Shown piece by piece: positions 43,419 through 51,886 of a DNA stretch of 64,000 bases. The translations under genes were made by a program, and so were the position numbers. Origin of the DNA: Saprospiraceae bacterium (GTDB lineage Bacteria > Bacteroidota > Bacteroidia > Chitinophagales > Saprospiraceae); NCBI GenBank assembly GCA_026129545.1, contig JAHCHX010000001.1, positions 3,037,501 through 3,101,500 of the forward strand. The letters are read 5' to 3'. The notes under the pieces are model-generated. The model searched no databases and had not been told where the DNA came from. It saw nothing but the letters and a program-made list of their open reading frames with translations. Positions within the stretch are counted from its first letter, which is position 1. Every line of letters begins with the position of its first letter.

Positions 43419-44942
43419 CTACTCCCCCGCAAACCGCATGATTTCTTCCACGAAGCCACGGTGATTGGCCAAGCGCGGCACCTTGTTTTGGCCGCCAAAT
43501 TTGCCGCGTGCCCGCATCCAGCGCATAAAGGTGCCGCGCGGCACGATGCGCAGATGCAACCGTTGGAGCGCCATGCCCTTGAAGCGTTTGGCCTCGTAGT
43601 CCGAATTGATGCGCTGGAGCGTCTGGTCGAGCATCTCGTTGAAAATCTCTAAATCGGTCGGTTCTTTCTCGAATTCCACCACCCATTCATGGCCGCCTTT
43701 GCCTTGCTCGCCTGAGAAATAGACGGGCGCGGCGGTATATTCCGACACCACGGCATTCATCTGGCGACAGGTCTCGGCGAGCGCCTTATCGGTGTCGCCC
43801 ACCATCACTTCCTCGCCGAAGGCGTTGATGAACTGTTTGGTGCGGCCTGTGATTTGGAAACAGTGCGGATATTTTCGAGTGAACATGAGGGTGTCGCCGG
43901 GCAAATAGCGCCACAGACCATTGTTGGAAGAAATAACGATGGCGTAGTTTTTCCCGACTTCCACATCGGCCAAAAGCACGGTCTTGGGATGTTGGTTTTC
44001 CCACTCCTCCACTGGCACAAACTCATAAAACACGGCGTTGTCGGCGAAGAGCAACATATCATTTTTGCTTAGGTCGCATTGTGCGCCAAAGTAGCCTTCC
44101 GAGGCGTTGTAGATTTCCTGATACACAAAATCCGGGCTGGGTATCAGCGCCTTGAAAGTCTCTCGATACGGCTCAAAACCCACGCCTCCGTGCATATATG
44201 CCTGTAGGTGGGGCCACACTTCGAGCATGTTCGACTTGCCGGTTTTTTCCAAAATAAGGCGGAACAGGACGATGAGCCAAGTGGGCACGCCGCCAAACAT
44301 CGCAATATCGTCACGGCGGCTGGTGATGTCGGCGATGCGCTGAATCTTTTCCTCAAAATTGGGCAGAAGCATTGTGTCGAAATCGGGGGTGTAGCAGAGT
44401 CTTCCGAGCGTGGGCATGTGATAGGTAAGCAGCGAGCTCACGTCGCCAAATCGGGTTTTGGGGTATTCTTCCAAGGATTGGAAGCTGCCAGCCATCATCA
44501 AGTTTTTTCTCCTGAAAATCTCCAAGTCGGGTTTGTTGCTGTGCAGTAGGGCGAGCGAGTCCCAACTGCTTGCGAAATGACAACCGTAGAGGTTGCTCAT
44601 GGGGACGGGAATGTATTTGCTTTTTTCGCTGGTGGTGCCACTGCTCTTGCTGTACCAATTTACTTCGCCCGGCCAGAGCACGTTGCGCTCGCCGTGCATC
44701 ATGCGGGCGATGGCTTCTTTGAGTTGCTCATAGTCGTGCGTGGGGACCCGTTGGGCGTACTGTTCGGCGTTGCGGATGCTGGCAAAATCATATCGCCGCC
44801 CGATTTCGGTATTGCGAGCAGTGTCGAGCAGGCGTTGTAGCCATCGTTCCTGCGGCTCTTCCGGCCGTTTCATGTATCGTTCGATGCGCCGCATCCGCAG
44901 GCGCAGATACTGTTTGGCGAGTTCGTTGACCAACCAATTCAT
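43419..44942 (-). CDS. GH3 auxin-responsive promoter family protein
   Basis: A 507-residue acyl-adenylate ligase of the GH3/JAR1 type. The ATP motif is YSKSSGTTSEKSKYIPV, a second is NASEGYFGAQCDL, and the hinge region is YLPGDTLMFTRKYP. Plant members join amino acids to jasmonate or auxin; bacterial substrates are unknown, though several are linked to lipid or natural-product genes. The ATG at 44942 fits family starts (MNWLVNELAK). A good -7 element lies 50 bp upstream. Confidence 0.92.
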   Translation of the reverse strand: MNWLVNELAKQYLRLRMRRIERYMKRPEEPQERWLQRLLDTARNTEIGRRYDFASIRNAEQYAQRVPTHDYEQLKEAIARMMHGERNVLWPGEVNWYSKSSGTTSEKSKYIPVPMSNLYGCHFASSWDSLALLHSNKPDLEIFRRKNLMMAGSFQSLEEYPKTRFGDVSSLLTYHMPTLGRLCYTPDFDTMLLPNFEEKIQRIADITSRRDDIAMFGGVPTWLIVLFRLILEKTGKSNMLEVWPHLQAYMHGGVGFEPYRETFKALIPSPDFVYQEIYNASEGYFGAQCDLSKNDMLLFADNAVFYEFVPVEEWENQHPKTVLLADVEVGKNYAIVISSNNGLWRYLPGDTLMFTRKYPHCFQITGRTKQFINAFGEEVMVGDTDKALAETCRQMNAVVSEYTAAPVYFSGEQGKGGHEWVVEFEKEPTDLEIFNEMLDQTLQRINSDYEAKRFKGMALQRLHLRIVPRGTFMRWMRARGKFGGQNKVPRLANHRGFVEEIMRFAGE

Positions 44943-44991
44943 AGGCAGCGAGCGTTTTGTTTTGCCAGTATTAGGTTGCGGTTTATTAGTG

Positions 44992-44999
44992 CAAATGTA
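44992..44999 (-). promoter_or_regulatory. -7 promoter element of the GH3-like gene
   Basis: TACATTTG on the minus strand, 50 bp upstream of the ATG at 44942. Confidence 0.45.
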
Positions 45000-45003
45000 A
45001 TTT

Positions 45004-45369
45004 TCATTTTCTGATAAAATACACTGCCAACACAAGGAACACAAAACCGACGAAGTGATTCCACTTCAGCTGCTCGTTTTTGAAAAACAACAGGGCGAAC
45101 ACCGTGAACACGACCAAAGTAATGACTTCTTGGGCCACTTTGAGCTGAACGAGGGTGAATGGCCCGCCATTTTCTCTGAACCCAGCGCGATTGGCTGGCA
45201 CCATCAGACAATACTCGAAGAATGCGATGAGCCAACTGGCGAGTATCAATCCGAACAAGCCGGTTTTTTGGAAAAATTTCAATTTGTGGAACAAAAGGTG
45301 GCCGTACCAAGCAAATGTCATGAAAACGTTGGACAGCAGCAGGAGCAAAATCGTGTAAGCGCCTTTCAT
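45004..45369 (-). CDS. DMT family protein (DUF486)
   Basis: A 121-residue protein with four membrane helices. The start MKGAYTILLLLLSNVFMTFA and the middle ILASWLIAFFEYCLMVPANR are typical of DUF486, a small relative of drug/metabolite exporters. The substrate is unknown. Start 45369 is chosen because it opens the first helix. It has its own promoter element at 45421-45428. Confidence 0.92.
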   Translation of the reverse strand: MKGAYTILLLLLSNVFMTFAWYGHLLFHKLKFFQKTGLFGLILASWLIAFFEYCLMVPANRAGFRENGGPFTLVQLKVAQEVITLVVFTVFALLFFKNEQLKWNHFVGFVFLVLAVYFIRK

Positions 45370-45420
45370 GGGTATGGTGTGAAAAATGCCCCGGTAGATT
45401 GGGACTAACGAAGGCGAGTG

Positions 45421-45428
45421 CAAATATA
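45421..45428 (-). promoter_or_regulatory. -7 promoter element of the DUF486 gene
   Basis: TATATTTG on the minus strand, 51 bp before the ATG at 45369. Confidence 0.45.
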
Positions 45429-45456
45429 CTTCAGGGAAAAGCGTTTGTGGCGTGGT

Positions 45457-45464
45457 TATTTTTG
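45457..45464 (+). promoter_or_regulatory. -7 promoter element of the lipoprotein at 45497
   Basis: TATTTTTG, 32 bp upstream of the ATG. Confidence 0.4.
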
Positions 45465-45496
45465 CCCGACTTTTCGTGAATCCAACTTTTTGCACC

Positions 45497-45937
45497 ATGC
45501 GTTTTTTTCTCCCGGTATTTCTTTTGTTTTTTTTGTTTTTAGCCTGCAAAAACACACACAAAGAGGCTGAGCAGGTGACCCAAACGACCGTTAAGGTTCC
45601 GCAGGATTTTCTTGATTTTTACGACAGATTCCACCGCGACAGCGCGTATCAGCTGGCGCATATCAGCTGGCCTTTGCAGGGCGACACGGACGAGCAGACC
45701 GAGAATGGCGGCACGCGCCGAAAATCCATCATTTGGGAGCAAGCGGACTGGCGAATCCAGACGCTGGATTTTGACCTCAACGATTATGTTTTCGACCGCC
45801 ATCTGTTGGGTGAGATGTTGTTGGTGGAGGTTATCAAGCCCAAGGCGGCCAATTTTGGCATCGAACGGCGTTTTGCCAAGCAAAGCGACGGGGAGTGGAT
45901 GCTGATTTATTATTCCGATATCCGAGAGCTGAAGTGA
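45497..45937 (+). CDS. small lipoprotein, DUF4348-like
   Basis: A 146-residue lipoprotein with lipobox LFLAC. The mature part FLDFYDRFHRDSAYQLAHIS followed by a WPLQG-type strand resembles DUF4348, a Bacteroidota family seen mainly in gut and soil members; the match is from memory and not certain. The function is unknown. The ATG at 45497 starts the signal peptide; the frame from 45452 would precede it with unrelated residues. A GACAGGATT hairpin follows the stop. Confidence 0.65.
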   Translation: MRFFLPVFLLFFLFLACKNTHKEAEQVTQTTVKVPQDFLDFYDRFHRDSAYQLAHISWPLQGDTDEQTENGGTRRKSIIWEQADWRIQTLDFDLNDYVFDRHLLGEMLLVEVIKPKAANFGIERRFAKQSDGEWMLIYYSDIRELK

Positions 45938-45962
45938 GGGGGGGCCAGAAGTGCTATTTGTT

Positions 45963-46036
45963 GACAGGATGGACAAGATTGACAGGATTCGCGCCCTTTT
46001 CGGGGGAAAAAACCTGTAAATCTTGTCAGTCCTGTC
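45963..46036. repeat. GACAGGATT hairpin between convergent genes
   Basis: A 24-bp left arm (45963-45986) pairs with 46013-46036 with three mismatches around a 26-nt loop. It may end transcription of the lipoprotein and the M43 gene. Confidence 0.8.
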
Positions 46037-46095
46037 GAAATTAAAAATTGCAAGACGGCCTCGACCGCTCTCTCATTCGTTCGTCGCAAACATGT

Positions 46096-48036
46096 TTAAT
46101 GCTGCACCGTCAGTTTGCGCGTGTGCGTTTGCTCGCCGTTACGCACATTCACGAAGTAAATGCCATTGGGCAAACGGCTCACATCAAGTGTCATGCGGTT
46201 GTTGTCTTTGGTGAGCGTGCTGTGCTGTTGGAGCGCCGCTTTTCCCGCCACATCGAAGAGGGTGACTTGAACGTCGGCATCATGCTGCAATGACATTTCT
46301 AGTGTCAGTTCTTGCGTGGCAGGATTGGGGTACATCCCAAATTCAGCATTTTCAAACGACACGGGTATCTCTATGTCTTCCACCTCACCGTCGGTGTTAC
46401 CGTCGGTGCGCCAGTTTGAGCCGCTGAGGCTTACGCGCAGCGTGTAGCATTGGCTGCTGCTGAACGCGCCGTTGTAGCCATACACATAGGCATAGTAGCT
46501 GGTGGACACGGTGTTGGTGTTGTACACAATCAGTTCGTTGGCGGTGCCGGCATTTTGAGAGATGGCCAGGTAACTGTTGTTGCGATAGAGCCTCACATCG
46601 TAGTCGGCGGGCAGGTTGGTCAGCTCGATTTTGATGTTTCGAGTGGCATTGGTATTGGAGAATCGGTACCAATCGTTGTCGGTGGAGGTGGCAATCAACG
46701 CATTGATGTTTTGGTTGACCGGGATCACTTTGGCGGCGCTTTGAGTGTTGTTAGGCTCGTATTGGTCGGGGCAACTGCCTGAGGCGGTGGTGAATGTCGC
46801 CGCGGCGGAGTAGTCGCTCGAATTGCCGCCACACACTGCCTGCACTCGGAAATTGTAGCTGGTGCCGGCTGAGAGGCCAGTCAGGTTGTAGGAGGTGTTG
46901 GAGATTCCGCTGACCGTGTTCCATGTGGAGTTGGCCGCCAATTTCCATTGGAGGTTGTAGGAGGTGGCGCCGCTCACCGCGCCCCAGCCAAGCGTGGCGC
47001 TTGTTTGTCCGATGTTGGTGGCGCTTAAGCTAGCGGGTGTTCCGCAAGAGCCACCACCGGGCGGCTGGCAACCGGGGGAATTGACCAATGCGGCGCGAGC
47101 GCCTCCCGCGCTGAAAAGAGCCTGCATCCGATTTTTCTGACCAGTGGTGAAGACGTTCATGCATGCATCGTCGGTGTAGTCCATGTAGTTCATAAACATA
47201 TCGCCATTGGGGCCATTGCTGCAGCTGACTCTGGGGAATGTGGGGCAAGCATAGTTGGGGCCTCCTTGATTGGGGGTGTCGCCCACTTGGTCGCTACCGG
47301 TACACGCGGTGCCGTCGTCGCCCCAGATATGGTAGCAATTGAGCCAGTGCCCTACCTCGTGGGTGGCGGTGCGGCCTTTGTCGAAGGGTGGGGTGGCGAC
47401 ACCTACCGTGCCAAAGTAAGCATAGTCGCATACCACGCCGTCGGTGTTGGCCGGGCCGCCGGGGAATTGGGCGTAGCCCAACAATCCGCCGCTAAGGTTG
47501 CAGACCCAAATGTTGAGGTACTTGTTGCGGTCCCAGGCATCAAGTCCTCCGCTGCTGAAGAATTTGACATTGTTGTTGGTGCTGAACCCATTGACGGAGG
47601 TCTGGCGGCGCTGTATGCCTGTGGTGGCATTGCCGTTGGGGTCTTGCGTGGCGAGGCAAAAATTGATTTCACAGTCCGCGGCTACTCCCTGAAACACGGA
47701 GGGGGTATTGGCGGCATCCGCGTTGAGTCGGCGGAAGTCGGCATTGAGCACATCCATCTGCGATAGGATTTGGGCATCGCTGATGTTCTGGGTTGCATTG
47801 TAGTACACGACGTGTACCACTACCGGGATGGTCACCACGGCGCGGTCTTTGGCACCGCCAGCTTCGATAAATTTCTTGGTGTGCTGCTCGATGTCGTCCA
47901 AGCGTTGGCGCATGGATGGGTCTTCCAGAAGTTGGCGGGCAAGCACTTCGTCGGTGCCGCAGGTGCGTTGTTGGGCATTGAGGCTGCTAGCGAGGAAGAG
48001 CAGCAGGTAGGCGAGGGAGAGTGCATTTTTAAGCAT
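46096..48036 (-). CDS. M43 family (pappalysin-type) zinc metalloprotease, T9SS cargo
   Basis: A 646-residue secreted protease. The signal peptide is followed by a propeptide, and the catalytic domain shows [17 protein letters not shown] (HExxHxxxxxH) near residue 224 with the Met-turn in [17 protein letters not shown] fibronectin type III domain (about 345-435), a PPC domain ([15 protein letters not shown]) and a C-terminal type A T9SS sorting domain ([16 protein letters not shown]) follow. It is exported and probably held at the surface, where it degrades proteins. Confidence 0.93.
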   Translation of the reverse strand: MLKNALSLAYLLLFLASSLNAQQRTCGTDEVLARQLLEDPSMRQRLDDIEQHTKKFIEAGGAKDRAVVTIPVVVHVVYYNATQNISDAQILSQMDVLNADFRRLNADAANTPSVFQGVAADCEINFCLATQDPNGNATTGIQRRQTSVNGFSTNNNVKFFSSGGLDAWDRNKYLNIWVCNLSGGLLGYAQFPGGPANTDGVVCDYAYFGTVGVATPPFDKGRTATHEVGHWLNCYHIWGDDGTACTGSDQVGDTPNQGGPNYACPTFPRVSCSNGPNGDMFMNYMDYTDDACMNVFTTGQKNRMQALFSAGGARAALVNSPGCQPPGGGSCGTPASLSATNIGQTSATLGWGAVSGATSYNLQWKLAANSTWNTVSGISNTSYNLTGLSAGTSYNFRVQAVCGGNSSDYSAAATFTTASGSCPDQYEPNNTQSAAKVIPVNQNINALIATSTDNDWYRFSNTNATRNIKIELTNLPADYDVRLYRNNSYLAISQNAGTANELIVYNTNTVSTSYYAYVYGYNGAFSSSQCYTLRVSLSGSNWRTDGNTDGEVEDIEIPVSFENAEFGMYPNPATQELTLEMSLQHDADVQVTLFDVAGKAALQQHSTLTKDNNRMTLDVSRLPNGIYFVNVRNGEQTHTRKLTVQH

Positions 48037-48109
48037 GGTGACATGATGATTGAAAAAAATGAACAGTTTGAGTTTGGCAAAAAAGCAAGAGATTGTGCCT
48101 CTTGCCACA

Positions 48110-48117
48110 CAAAAGTA
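48110..48117 (-). promoter_or_regulatory. -7 promoter element of the M43 protease gene
   Basis: TACTTTTG on the minus strand, 74 bp before the ATG. Confidence 0.45.
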
Positions 48118-48297
48118 TTTTTCCCAAACAGATTTTCAGGAAATTTTTTTTCAGTCATCGCGCTCAACTCCCGTGTCTGTTGTGCCATTTCCCAAATTTG
48201 GCAATTAGCATTTGGGCAAAACATTGCTTTGCAAACATCCAAACGAGATGCCTTCCACCTTCTGCGCAAGTTTTTTCAAAATCAGGGTATAAATGCG

Positions 48298-48334
48298 AAC
48301 GTCCCCCTTCCCAATAGGAGGGAAGGAGGACGTT
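48298..48334. repeat. 15-bp hairpin after the SurA-like gene
   Basis: AACGTCCCCCTTCCC pairs with GGGAAGGAGGACGTT (one mismatch, 7-nt loop). No T-run follows on either strand. Confidence 0.65.
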
Positions 48335-48342
48335 GAGGGTGG

Positions 48343-48446
48343 TATGCCTTGATTCGCCAGGATTTGTCAGATGAACATGATTGATGCCCCTGATTTGAGC
48401 AGATTGCGATTGCAGCTATGCCCAAAACTTGGCGGCGCGAGGTATA
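48343..48446 (+). repeat. ~105 bp dispersed repeat, copy 3
   Basis: TATGCCTTGATTCGCCAGG to GGCGCGAGGTATA; clear homologue of the copies at 10939, 54891 and 55552. Confidence 0.85.
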
Positions 48447-48460
48447 GAAGGGGTGTAGGG

Positions 48461-50431
48461 TTATTTCTTAATCAGCGTTTTCAGCGCTTCTTCGTTCACC
48501 TTCACGGGATATTCGCGGCGGAGCTCTTCAATCCACTGTTTTTCAAGATAGTCCTGATAGTCGGCTACTGCATAGCCCCGTGCTTCGGACAGCGTTTTGG
48601 GAGTGGGTGGCATGATTTCCTCGATTTTGATGAAGGAGGCGGTCTTTGTGTTGGCATCCGTCTTAGCATCGGTCAGGTCGCCGGCTTTCCAAAGATTGCC
48701 AAGCTCCTTGTTTTTGCCTTTCTCGTAGATGCGCTCCATGACGGTGATTATCTCGTTGTCTTTTTTGTTGAATTTGTCGAGCACTTTGGCGGCAGGATTT
48801 TTGGCGGCGAACTCGCGCACATTGGCCAGCACTTTGGGGTCGTCGGTTTTGAGGGTGTAGATGTTGGCGCGGGCGCGTTCGTCCCATTTGTATTTCTGGC
48901 TTAGGTTGACATCGAAGTATTTTTGCAGCCCGACGGTGTCTGTGTTGGCTCTGTCCCACACGTTTTGTTTGAGCGCCTCGAAAAGCAGGATGCCTTCTTC
49001 ATACTCGCGCATCAACGATTTGAACTCGGGATATTTCTTGTCGAGTTGGCTTTCCTCGTAGGCCATAGCGGTTTCGTCCGACCAGCTTTTGTAAAGCCGC
49101 TGCACGGTTTCTTCCAGTGGGTAGCCCGCTCCGCGCATACGGTCGCGTCCGGCTCGTGCGCAATAGTCCTCGAAATCCGCCACCGTGTAGTTTTTGTCGT
49201 TGAAGCGCATGAGGGGTGTCTGCGATTTCACGGAGTCTGGCTTCCATTTGAAAGTCAGGAAAATCGAATCCGTTTGTTTGTCGCTCCATTCGTCCAGTGC
49301 CTTCGGAAATTCCTTGAAGTTGTTCTCCTTTTTGATGCGTTCAATCATGCTTTGCTTGGCCACCTCGCTTCGGCTGTCGCGCTTGACGCGCTCTGTGAGT
49401 GCGCGTTTGGCCACGTCGAAAGCGGCGATGGGGCGGCGGCTCTTGCGTTGGATGATGTGCCAGCCGATGCTGGTTTCCACGGGTGGGGAGAAGTCGCCAT
49501 CTTTTTCGAGCGCAAAGGCGGCTTCCTCAAACGAGCGTTGGTAGCGATTGATGCCAAAGAAGCCGAGATAGCCACCTTTTGGGGCCGACATCTTATCTTC
49601 TGAGATGGCAGCGCACAGCTCGTCCCATTTTGCGCCATTTTTCAAGGCTTGGTAGGCGCTGTCGGCGCGCATCCGTTGGGCGGCATTTTGCTCCTCGCCC
49701 TCTCCTTTTCTTAGCAGGATTTGGGCCACTTCCACCTCTCCACGAGCGGGACGGAAGGCGTTGATTTTCACGAGATGGTAGCCTGAGTAGGAACGCACCA
49801 CGCGCAGTTCGCCGGGCTTGGCGCTGTAAATGGCTTTTTCCATCAAGTAGTAGCCATCGGGCAGCATGGCGGTCACGAAGCCGAGGTTGCCGTGGTTGTC
49901 TTTGGCCGATTTGTCTTCGGAGCTGTCGGCAGCGAGCTTTTCAAATGCCACGCCTCCTTTCACCGTCTTCATCCAGTTCATGGCGCGATTGTAGGCGACG
50001 AGCGTGTCGGCGGCGGGGGCATTGCGGTCGCAAGCCACGAAGATGTGGCTGATGTCCACGTCTTGCAGGGTGTGGTCGTAGGTTTCGCGGACGAGTTTGT
50101 CTGTTACTTCCTTGTCAATCAGATAGGAGTTGGCGAGGGTGCGCCGGTAGCCATCCAGTTCGCTGCGAAGCGAGGGCGCGGTGTCGAGTTCCATGTCGCG
50201 GGCTTTCTGTACTTTCAGCTTGAATTTGACATAGAGGTCGAGGTAGTCGCGCAGCGATTGCTCGGAAAAGTCGGCTTTGTCCTGATTGGTTTTGGAATAG
50301 ATGTATTTGAATTCGGAAACGGTCACGGGGTTGTCTTTCACCGTGAACAGCACTGGGTCGTTTTGGGCAAAAGCGAAGCTGGCAACGAGCAGCAGGGCCG
50401 CCGTAATCGTGTTCTTGAATAAACGAGGCAT
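48461..50431 (-). CDS. SurA-like periplasmic peptidyl-prolyl isomerase
   Basis: A 656-residue chaperone with signal peptide (cleavage near SFAQN) and a SurA-like N-terminal helical domain (NPVTVSEFKYIYSKTNQ). Two parvulin domains follow (about 120-235 and 236-345; KDNHGNLGFVTAMLPDG and APKGGYLGFFGINRYQ carry the conserved Gly-Phe strands). The C-terminal third, with another peptidase-like helical region, is typical of the longer Bacteroidota proteins. It likely folds outer-membrane proteins. A -7 element lies 45 bp upstream. Confidence 0.9.
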   Translation of the reverse strand: MPRLFKNTITAALLLVASFAFAQNDPVLFTVKDNPVTVSEFKYIYSKTNQDKADFSEQSLRDYLDLYVKFKLKVQKARDMELDTAPSLRSELDGYRRTLANSYLIDKEVTDKLVRETYDHTLQDVDISHIFVACDRNAPAADTLVAYNRAMNWMKTVKGGVAFEKLAADSSEDKSAKDNHGNLGFVTAMLPDGYYLMEKAIYSAKPGELRVVRSYSGYHLVKINAFRPARGEVEVAQILLRKGEGEEQNAAQRMRADSAYQALKNGAKWDELCAAISEDKMSAPKGGYLGFFGINRYQRSFEEAAFALEKDGDFSPPVETSIGWHIIQRKSRRPIAAFDVAKRALTERVKRDSRSEVAKQSMIERIKKENNFKEFPKALDEWSDKQTDSIFLTFKWKPDSVKSQTPLMRFNDKNYTVADFEDYCARAGRDRMRGAGYPLEETVQRLYKSWSDETAMAYEESQLDKKYPEFKSLMREYEEGILLFEALKQNVWDRANTDTVGLQKYFDVNLSQKYKWDERARANIYTLKTDDPKVLANVREFAAKNPAAKVLDKFNKKDNEIITVMERIYEKGKNKELGNLWKAGDLTDAKTDANTKTASFIKIEEIMPPTPKTLSEARGYAVADYQDYLEKQWIEELRREYPVKVNEEALKTLIKK

Positions 50432-50475
50432 AGTAGTGAAAATCAGTTTGGTGTTTTTCGTGAAAAAATGGCGGG

Positions 50476-50483
50476 CAAAATTA
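50476..50483 (-). promoter_or_regulatory. -7 promoter element of the SurA-like gene
   Basis: TAATTTTG on the minus strand, 44 bp before the ATG at 50431. Confidence 0.45.
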
Positions 50484-50767
50484 GGAAAGGGCGCTCAAAG
50501 CGCGGGTGGAGGGTTTCGGTTTTCAAAATGTTAACAGGAGAATGATGATAGCAGACGTGTGTCTGCCAGGTGTCGTTTTTCAGCCGCCGCGGCAGACTTC
50601 GAATATTTCGCGACTCGGATTTTTCTTCGGCAGCGAGTTGAAGGAGTGTATTTAGGGGTTGTTGGAGAGATATTTCGACAGTCAGGCCTGTGTTCGTTCA
50701 AGCGAATGGGTGAAATTTCCTGACAAAAATACCCGCTTCAACTTGTTCCTCAAAAACGCACGCTGCA
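50484..50767. other. spacer without a gene
   Basis: No gene is seen. A small perfect hairpin GCAGACGTGTGTCTGC lies at 50551-50566, and GGCAGAC recurs at 50591-50597. Confidence 0.5.
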
Positions 50768-51409
50768 TCACACCCATCCTTCTTTCATCGCCTTCAGTAT
50801 CGCTTCTGTCTTGGAGTTGACTTGCAACTTGTCATAAACGTGGCGGATGTGGGTGCGCACGGTGTCAATGCTGATGTGGAGCTCGTCGGCGATGAGCTTG
50901 TAGCTGTAGCCTTTCATGAGGCCTTTCAGGATGTCCTGTTCGCGGGTGGAGAGGAGGTGGTCGGCGGGGTGGGTTTTGGGAGGTTGTTGGAAGTATTGCA
51001 GCACCTTGCGTGCCACGCTGGTGGTCATGGGCGAGCCTCCGCGATGCACGTCGAACACGGCTTGCACGATTTCAGCCGGAGGTGTGTTTTTGAGCAAATA
51101 GCCGCTCGCGCCGCTGCGAATGGCCTGAAAGATGCGCTCATCGTCGTCAAACACTGTCTGCATGATGACTTGTGTTTTGGGATAGAGGGACTTGATGATG
51201 GGCAAAGCTTCGAGACCTGACATGCCGGGCATATTGATGTCGAGCAGCACCACATCGGGCATATAAGCGTGCAGCTCGCTTTTGAGATTGTTCACATGGG
51301 GAAAGGCTCCTGCCAATTGAAGCCCCGGCGTGGCTTGCAACAGGTAAGCGATGCCTTCGCGGAGGTCGCGGTTGTCTTCATATAGCAGGACTTTGACTGG
51401 GTGCTCCAT
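50768..51409 (-). CDS. NarL/FixJ-type response regulator
   Basis: A 213-residue two-domain regulator. The receiver has the acidic pair in LLYEDNRDLREG, the phosphorylated Asp in VVLLDINMPGMSG and the Lys in SGYLLKNTPP. The LuxR-type helix-turn-helix is GYSYKLIADELHISIDTVRT. The ATG at 51409 begins the receiver; upstream residues are not conserved. No sensor kinase gene is adjacent, so its partner is elsewhere. Targets are unknown. Confidence 0.94.
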   Translation of the reverse strand: MEHPVKVLLYEDNRDLREGIAYLLQATPGLQLAGAFPHVNNLKSELHAYMPDVVLLDINMPGMSGLEALPIIKSLYPKTQVIMQTVFDDDERIFQAIRSGASGYLLKNTPPAEIVQAVFDVHRGGSPMTTSVARKVLQYFQQPPKTHPADHLLSTREQDILKGLMKGYSYKLIADELHISIDTVRTHIRHVYDKLQVNSKTEAILKAMKEGWV

Positions 51410-51532
51410 GTTTTTGCTTTTTGCTGCTGTAAAGATACACGCTGACAATTTTTTGTCACAATCACATAAAGGTGTGAAAGGTGTCTTGCCACCCTATTGC
51501 ATCAAATTCGTGGAATATGCCAATGGTCGCCA

Positions 51533-51540
51533 TATTTTTG
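51533..51540 (+). promoter_or_regulatory. -7 element abutting the start at 51545
   Basis: TATTTTTG ends 4 nt before the ATG, implying a leaderless transcript. Confidence 0.4.
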
Positions 51541-51544
51541 CGCC

Positions 51545-51826
51545 ATGTTTCGGCTGCTGCTCTTCACTTGTTCATCAAAATTGCCCTTGTGGATGGGGGT
51601 ATGCCTATTGTCGCTTGCTGCCTGCAACAATCCCAACACGCCTCTCGACGCGGCCACGCGAAATGCCATTGATTCCATTTCTTCGGCACAAATCAATCTT
51701 GCGCGAGTCGAATTGGACAGTCTTTGTGAGCAGCGCCGGCGCACCGAGTTGCCTCGCTTGGTGGATTCCATCAAACAAAAACGGTTAAGAGAAATTCAAG
51801 AACAACTGAAATCGGTGCCTCAGTAG
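51545..51826 (+). CDS. small lipoprotein
   Basis: A 93-residue protein with a signal peptide and the lipobox LSLAAC followed by NNPNTP. The mature part is one long charged helix (RVELDSLCEQRRRTELPRLV). No family is recognised. Start 51545 is favoured over 51497 by the signal peptide and by the promoter element just before it. The HEAT-cyclophilin lipoprotein follows 60 nt downstream with its own promoter. Confidence 0.65.
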   Translation: MFRLLLFTCSSKLPLWMGVCLLSLAACNNPNTPLDAATRNAIDSISSAQINLARVELDSLCEQRRRTELPRLVDSIKQKRLREIQEQLKSVPQ

Positions 51827-51850
51827 GCTTGTTGCGATGGGCGGCTTTGC

Positions 51851-51858
51851 TACTTTTG
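51851..51858 (+). promoter_or_regulatory. -7 element that fixes the start of the HEAT-cyclophilin gene
   Basis: TACTTTTG lies only 4 nt before an in-frame ATG at 51863. Transcription from about 51864 would exclude that ATG and favour 51887. Confidence 0.45.
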
Positions 51859-51886
51859 CCCCATGCCAACATCGAACCGCACTCCC

